From Paractinoplanes tereljensis (GTDB taxonomy: Bacteria > Actinomycetota > Actinomycetes > Mycobacteriales > Micromonosporaceae), in NCBI RefSeq assembly GCF_016862435.1, contig NZ_BOMY01000051.1, forward strand, positions 204,713-268,712: 64,000 bases of DNA, read 5' to 3'. Each line of letters starts with the position of its first letter. Positions within the stretch are counted from its first letter, which is position 1. Below, piece after piece: positions 60,190 through 64,000 of the stretch. A program made the translations under genes and the position numbers. Below the pieces are notes generated by a model. The model saw only the letters and a list, made by a program, of their open reading frames with translations. It searched no databases and was not told the DNA's origin.

Positions 60190-61131
60190 GTGACCCACGA
60201 CGGCCCCGACATCACCTCGGACCTGGTCCGGGCGCTGGTTCGCGACCAGCACCCGGACCTCGCCGATCGCCCGGTCCGGCTGGGCGCCCGCGGCTGGGAC
60301 AACCAGGTCTGGCGGCTCGGCGACGACCTGGCCGTCCGGCTTCCCTGGGCGACCGAGGCCGCCGACGACCTGCTCCGCAAGGAGCATGCTTGGTTGCCGT
60401 CGCTGGCCCCGCGGCTTCCCCTGCCGGTTCCCGTCCCGCTGCGGTTCGGCGAGCCGTCGGCCCGGTTCGCCCGGCCCTGGCTGATCACCACCTGGGTTCC
60501 CGGCACCCCCGCCGACCAGGCCCCGGTCACCCGCGGCGCCGAGGCGGCCACCGCCCTCGCTGCTTTCCTGACCGCCCTGCACCAGCCTGCCCCGCCCGAC
60601 GCGCCGATCGGCAGCGACCGCGGCGGGCCGCTGGCCGACCGGGCCGAGGCCTTCGCCGGCGGGGTCGCCGCCACCGCCGAGCGCGGCCTGATCCCCGACC
60701 CGGACGCGGTCCTGGCCGTCTGGCACGACGCGGTCACCGCGCCCACCTGGACCGGCCCGCCCATCTGGATCCACGCCGACATGCACCCGGCCAACGTCGT
60801 CACCGTCGACGGCACCCTCGGCGGCGTGATCGACTTCGGCGCCCTCTGCGCCGGCGACCCGGCCTACGACCTCTCCGCCGCCTGGCTGCTGCTGCCGGAC
60901 GACACCGCCGACCGGTTCTACGCGGCCTACCGACCGACGGCGGACGCGGCCACCCGGCGGCGGGCCCGGGGCTGGGCCATGGCTCGAGCGCTGAGCGGCA
61001 TCCTCATCGGCGACGCCGGCCGGCAAGGCCGCCCCGGCGGCAAAGAGAGCTGGGCCGCACCCGCCCACGCCGCCCTGCAGCGCCTCATCGCCACGGATTC
61101 ACCTCGGAGTGCCACCGCCCGGCCGCACTGA
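60190..61131 (+). CDS. Aminoglycoside phosphotransferase-family kinase
   Basis: The 313-residue APH-fold protein starts at GTG 60190. The nucleotide loop is GARGWDNQVWRLGDDLAVRLP (about residues 32-52). The Brenner motif is WIHADMHPANVV (about 196-207), and the metal site VIDFGALCAGDPAYDLS follows (about 216-232). It is a small-molecule kinase; genuine antibiotic resistance cannot be inferred. The last 16 codons lie in a repeat region (61083-61228) and read as an unstructured tail DSPRSATARPH, suggesting that the native stop was replaced. Confidence 0.85.
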   Translation: MTHDGPDITSDLVRALVRDQHPDLADRPVRLGARGWDNQVWRLGDDLAVRLPWATEAADDLLRKEHAWLPSLAPRLPLPVPVPLRFGEPSARFARPWLITTWVPGTPADQAPVTRGAEAATALAAFLTALHQPAPPDAPIGSDRGGPLADRAEAFAGGVAATAERGLIPDPDAVLAVWHDAVTAPTWTGPPIWIHADMHPANVVTVDGTLGGVIDFGALCAGDPAYDLSAAWLLLPDDTADRFYAAYRPTADAATRRRARGWAMARALSGILIGDAGRQGRPGGKESWAAPAHAALQRLIATDSPRSATARPH

Positions 61132-61228
61132 CCTGGCCGGCCTCATCGCCACGACCCCCCACAGCGTGCCACCGTCCAGCGGTGCCACGGATTCCTCGCT
61201 GCGTGCCACACCCGGCCACGCTGACCTG
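61083..61228. repeat. Imperfect direct repeats at the 3' end of the kinase gene
   Basis: Two roughly 45-bp copies, 61090-61136 and 61184-61228, both begin GCCACGGATTC and end CTGACCTG. The 13-mer CCTCATCGCCACG also occurs at 61083 and 61141. The first copy contains the kinase stop. Confidence 0.65.
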
Positions 61229-61349
61229 CTCTGTTCCCCACGATCGCCGACCGCGAAGCAGCGCACCGAGTGGAGACGGTCGTCCGGGTGACCAGCGCCG
61301 CCACAATCGCTGCTGCTGGACTGGCTCGCCGCGGCCCGGCCTCCTCAGG

Positions 61350-62393
61350 TCATGCTCTCCGTCGCCCGCGGATGATGACGGCCTGCGGCTTGTCGAGTTG
61401 GCTGAGGTCGGTGCGCGGGTCGGCGTCGAACACCACTGCGTCGGCCGGGGCGCCGTCCACCAGGCCGGGCAGTCCCAGGTAGGCCCGGGCGCTCCAGGAC
61501 GCGGCGGCCAGCGCCGTATGCGGGGACAGGCCGGCCGCCACCAGTGACCGGATCTCCAGGGCGATGCCGCCGTGCGGCCGGGTGTCGGTGCCGGCCAGCA
61601 CGGTGACCCCGGCTTCGACTGCCGCGGCGGTCAGCCCCGCGTGCGCGCTGGCACCCGGCGCGTACCAGCTTCGCTTGCTGCGTTCCGGATCGGCGTTGAT
61701 CTGTGCCAGGGCGCCGGTGATCGCCGCCAGCGTCGGGGTCAGCGCGGTGCCCTGCGCGGCCATCCGGGGCAGCAGCGCCGGGTCCAGGCCCATGCCGTGC
61801 TCGATGGAGTCCACGCCGGCCTCGACCGCGACCGCCCCACCGGCCGAGTGCTGTGAGTGCACCGCGAGGCGCCCACCGACGGCGTGCACCTGCCGGACCG
61901 CCTCCCGCAGCACGTCCACCGGCACGACGGGGTCGCTCAGCTTCCAGTCGATGACCACTTTGGCCCATCCGGTCCGCGCGGCCTGTTCGGCCGCGACGGC
62001 GGGCAGGTCGGCGTGCTCGGGCCGGCGTCCCCACCCGTCCATGAACTGCCCGTGCTGAGCGATCCACGGCCCGGCGTGAAAGGCGCGTGGGCTGTCCTCG
62101 GCCTGCCCGAACCAGTCGGGCGGGTCACCGGCCAGGCCGGGCGCCCGGATGAGCGTGACGCCCGAGTCCAGATGCGCCTGAAGATCGGCCTTCAGAACCC
62201 CGGCATCCAGCGGCTGACCGGGCGCCTCGGCTCCCGGGTGGGTGTGTGCGTCGACGAGTCCGGGCAGGATCCAGCCCTCGGCGACAAGCTCAGCCCCCGG
62301 CACCGGATCCGATGTCCACCGGTCCCCATCGGCATACAGATCAACCGGTTCCCCGTCGGGAAGCCCGAACCCGCGAACCCGCAACACCGCCAC
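61350..62393 (-). CDS. Amidohydrolase family protein
   Basis: The 347-residue metal-dependent hydrolase probably starts at GTG 62393; the frame extends to 62447. The metal motif LVDAHTHPG (His-x-His) comes near residue 47. The later ligands lie in RLAVHSQHS, SIEHGMGLD and VLAGTDTRPHGG (Asp), spread over about 175-280, and the last part (DAVVFDADPRTDLSQL) restores the small beta-sandwich typical of imidazolonepropionase-like members. It would hydrolyse a C-N or C-O bond in a small ring or amide; the substrate is unknown. It converges on the phosphotransferase gene. Confidence 0.88.
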   Translation of the reverse strand: MAVLRVRGFGLPDGEPVDLYADGDRWTSDPVPGAELVAEGWILPGLVDAHTHPGAEAPGQPLDAGVLKADLQAHLDSGVTLIRAPGLAGDPPDWFGQAEDSPRAFHAGPWIAQHGQFMDGWGRRPEHADLPAVAAEQAARTGWAKVVIDWKLSDPVVPVDVLREAVRQVHAVGGRLAVHSQHSAGGAVAVEAGVDSIEHGMGLDPALLPRMAAQGTALTPTLAAITGALAQINADPERSKRSWYAPGASAHAGLTAAAVEAGVTVLAGTDTRPHGGIALEIRSLVAAGLSPHTALAAASWSARAYLGLPGLVDGAPADAVVFDADPRTDLSQLDKPQAVIIRGRRRA

Positions 62394-62476
62394 TACGGAA
62401 CCCCCGTACCGAATGCCATCCACGCGGATGGATGACCAGCATGCCACCTTCGGGCTCCCGGATAGGCTCCCGCTCC

Positions 62477-62857
62477 ATGGCGAGCCGAATCGGTGACATC
62501 ATCGTCGACTGCAGCGATCCGGAGTTGCTTGCGAGCTTCTGGTCCGAGGTCCTGGGCTACCGGATCTTCGCCCGGGACGAGACCGGGGTGGCGATCCGCG
62601 GCGCGACGACCAGCCCGGACATCCTGTTCATCATCGTCAGCGAGCCGAAGGCGACTAAGAACCGCCTGCACTTCGACGTGTGCCCCACCGACCGCGGCCA
62701 GGACGAGGAACTCTTGCGGTTGCTCGGTCTAGGCGCCAAACGGTCGAGCATCACCGGCAGCGGCTCCTGGGTGGTCCTGGAAGATCCGGAAGGAAACGAG
62801 TTCTGCCTGATGTCCAAGCAGATCCCCGCCGAACCGACCCCGTTCCACGACGCGTAG
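62477..62857 (+). CDS. VOC (glyoxalase/bleomycin-resistance) family protein
   Basis: The 126-residue protein starts at ATG 62477. Paired beta-alpha-beta modules are visible: IGDIIVDCSDPELLASFWSEVLGYRI with DILFIIVSEPK, then NRLHFDVCPTDRG (His near 63) and SWVVLEDPEGNEFCLM (Glu near 112). The pattern is that of the glyoxalase-like domain subgroup common in actinobacteria. Function ranges from isomerase and dioxygenase to drug binding, and no specific role can be given. It is divergent from the amidohydrolase. Confidence 0.88.
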   Translation: MASRIGDIIVDCSDPELLASFWSEVLGYRIFARDETGVAIRGATTSPDILFIIVSEPKATKNRLHFDVCPTDRGQDEELLRLLGLGAKRSSITGSGSWVVLEDPEGNEFCLMSKQIPAEPTPFHDA

Positions 62858-63421
62858 TCGCAGCGTCCGCCGGCCGGTGCTCAGCCGGCCGGTACTCGGC
62901 CGACCGGCCCTCGGCCGACTTTCGAGACCTCGACACGTCGTGGGCACGCCAGCCGAGCAGACTGATGTGCGTCGCTCCGAGTCGAAGGCGGTGCACGCCG
63001 GAGCCGAGCCTGCGCCCGGCGGTCGTCAGTCGATCGACGTGCGGAGGGCGCCGCGTCGGCGGTTCTCAGTTCTATGGACGAGGGCCGAGAGGGCGCTGAA
63101 CCGCCCTCGGCGGAGGGGATGCCCGGCGCGGCTGTGGCGACCTTCGTAACCACGCAGGTCGGACGGCTGGACCAGACGCTCGAGCTCAACTGTCGAAGTC
63201 ATAGGCGGAAACCTATGAACTGGCCACCGTCCCCCGCTTGAGTCGCCGTACTCAACCGTGCCTGAGCACGGGCCCGCGCGCACGCCAGCCACCTCCGCTT
63301 CCCGGTAGGGAATGGCCTATTTGATTCGTCAGGCAACTGATTCAATTGGCTCCGGATGGCCTCCGCGATTTGGCATGATCCAATGTTAGCGGCGCGGGTC
63401 GGGGCGCGAGAAAATATAGGC
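62858..63421. other. Gene-poor stretch of about 560 bp
   Basis: Only GC-rich shadow frames occur. The stretch contains GCCGGCCGG-type palindromes near 62870-62920 and an inverted repeat TCATAGG/CCTATGA (63199-63205 and 63212-63218). An AT-richer segment just before 63422 (AAAATATAGG) could be the promoter of the right-edge gene. Confidence 0.55.
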
Positions 63422-64000
63422 ATGCGATACCAGCAGCTTCAGCTATTCACCCGAGACACAACGGCTGCGCTGCGGGACCGCACAAAAGCGCGTAACTATT
63501 CGCCCGAGAAAGACGAGTTCCGCCGTGACCACACGCGTCGGCGGCAGTGGTGGCTCCCCCGCCGTTACGCGTGGAAGCGGTGCCGCTCGCAGGGCTGCTC
63601 GCGGGAGTGCGGCGAGCTGGGGCTGCACGATGAGGCCGACGCGGTCCCGCCGTTGATCTGGCCGGAGGAGGCGACCTGCCTGCAGCGGCCGTCACCCGCG
63701 ATGCTCAGCCGCGCTGTTCCGGCCGACCATGCCGTTTCGGCGGGTGGTGAGCAGTTGCCCGGCCGGTCCTTCCCATCCAGCCAGGTGGCATCCCCGGGCC
63801 GGATGGAAACGGTGGCGTGCCCCGCCCCCGCACACCAGGCGGATACACCTGCTCGAACTGACCCCGCGCAAGCGAAAGACGCTGCTCAGGCCAGAGCCGG
63901 AGCCGAGCCTGAGCGGCAGACCGAGACCGGTCGGCAAGCTGAGGTCGACCCGCAGGCCGAGGTCAGGCCGCAGGTGGCGGCCGGGCAGCAGGTGGCGACC
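63422..64000 (+). CDS. Protein of unknown function (3' end beyond window)
   Basis: ATG 63422 opens 193 codons with no stop before the window edge. The N-terminal 50 residues are strongly basic (MRYQQLQLFTRDTTAALRDR, then RRRQWWLPRRYAWKRCRSQG). They are followed by a Cys-containing stretch, CRSQGCSRECGELGLHDE, that might bind metal. The rest becomes a low-complexity Ala/Gln/Glu region (QARAGAEPERQTETGRQAE, VDPQAEVRPQVAAGQQVAT) rising toward the edge, probably disordered or coiled coil. No family is recognised and there is no clear ribosome site. Confidence 0.6.
   Translation, partial: MRYQQLQLFTRDTTAALRDRTKARNYSPEKDEFRRDHTRRRQWWLPRRYAWKRCRSQGCSRECGELGLHDEADAVPPLIWPEEATCLQRPSPAMLSRAVPADHAVSAGGEQLPGRSFPSSQVASPGRMETVACPAPAHQADTPARTDPAQAKDAAQARAGAEPERQTETGRQAEVDPQAEVRPQVAAGQQVAT

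Noticed and set aside
62858..63421. tRNA or small RNA gene in the gene-poor stretch
   Set aside because: No cloverleaf, GTTCRANTC T-loop or CCA end was found; only short inverted repeats are present.

Overview
The window is high-GC DNA with strongly GC3-biased coding, many GTG starts and 4-bp ATGA/GTGA gene overlaps. It also carries mycothiol-type, WYL-regulator, ECF-sigma and LtrA genes. This points to a filamentous actinobacterium, probably Micromonosporaceae (Actinoplanes-like); that placement is inference, because there is no rRNA or marker gene here. I saw no tRNA, rRNA, transposase, integrase or CRISPR array.

Layout. 0-1.6 kb: a TetR regulator running off the left edge, coupled to an NAD-dependent epimerase/reductase, with two matching operator palindromes upstream. 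1.6-5.6 kb: a ferric-siderophore ABC importer (ATPase, lipoprotein, fused permease) behind an IdeR/DmdR-type iron box. 5.6-17 kb: mixed housekeeping and envelope genes (DUF2993 protein, ECF sigma factor with a membrane partner, LtrA, a mycothiol-dependent enzyme, a DEDD nuclease, a DUF1295 protein, a UspA protein). 14-21 kb: a secreted subtilase and a secreted multidomain glycoside hydrolase, divergent from a promoter region holding three LacI-type palindromes. 21-31 kb: a DHFR-like reductase, an RCK-pore-RCK potassium channel, an SDR, a TIR-like plus macro-like candidate defence protein, a secreted protein, Kup and an M1 peptidase. 31-41 kb: a FhuF-like iron reductase, an XRE-NB-ARC-TPR regulator, phosphotransferase and lipoprotein genes, a WYL regulator with its operator, a HEAT protein with a repeat-encoded tail, a CBS-BON protein and an AMIN-like lipoprotein.

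41.7-60.2 kb is the most distinctive part: a catabolic island. It begins with a deletion scar where a headless tetR meets a headless SDR gene. Then come a carboxymuconolactone-decarboxylase-like protein, a Baeyer-Villiger monooxygenase, two SnoaL-like proteins, a cyclase-family hydrolase, a TetR regulator, SDRs, enoyl-CoA hydratase, acyl-CoA dehydrogenase, a butanediol-dehydrogenase-like ADH, a very unusual single-chain acyl-CoA ligase/E1-alpha/E1-beta fusion, 3Fe-4S ferredoxin, ferredoxin reductase, cytochrome P450 and an MFS transporter. Seven near-identical palindromes (core GACCRAYCGGTC) sit in every promoter region of this island, so it reads as one regulon. A reasonable model is oxidation of an alicyclic or terpenoid substrate: P450 hydroxylation, SDR oxidation to a ketone, BVMO lactonisation, ring opening, CoA activation and beta-oxidation, with a diol/acyloin step handled by the ADH and E1 domains. 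The substrate is unknown.

60-64 kb: a phosphotransferase with repeats at its 3' end, an amidohydrolase, a VOC protein, a gene-poor 560-bp stretch and an incomplete gene of unknown function at the right edge.
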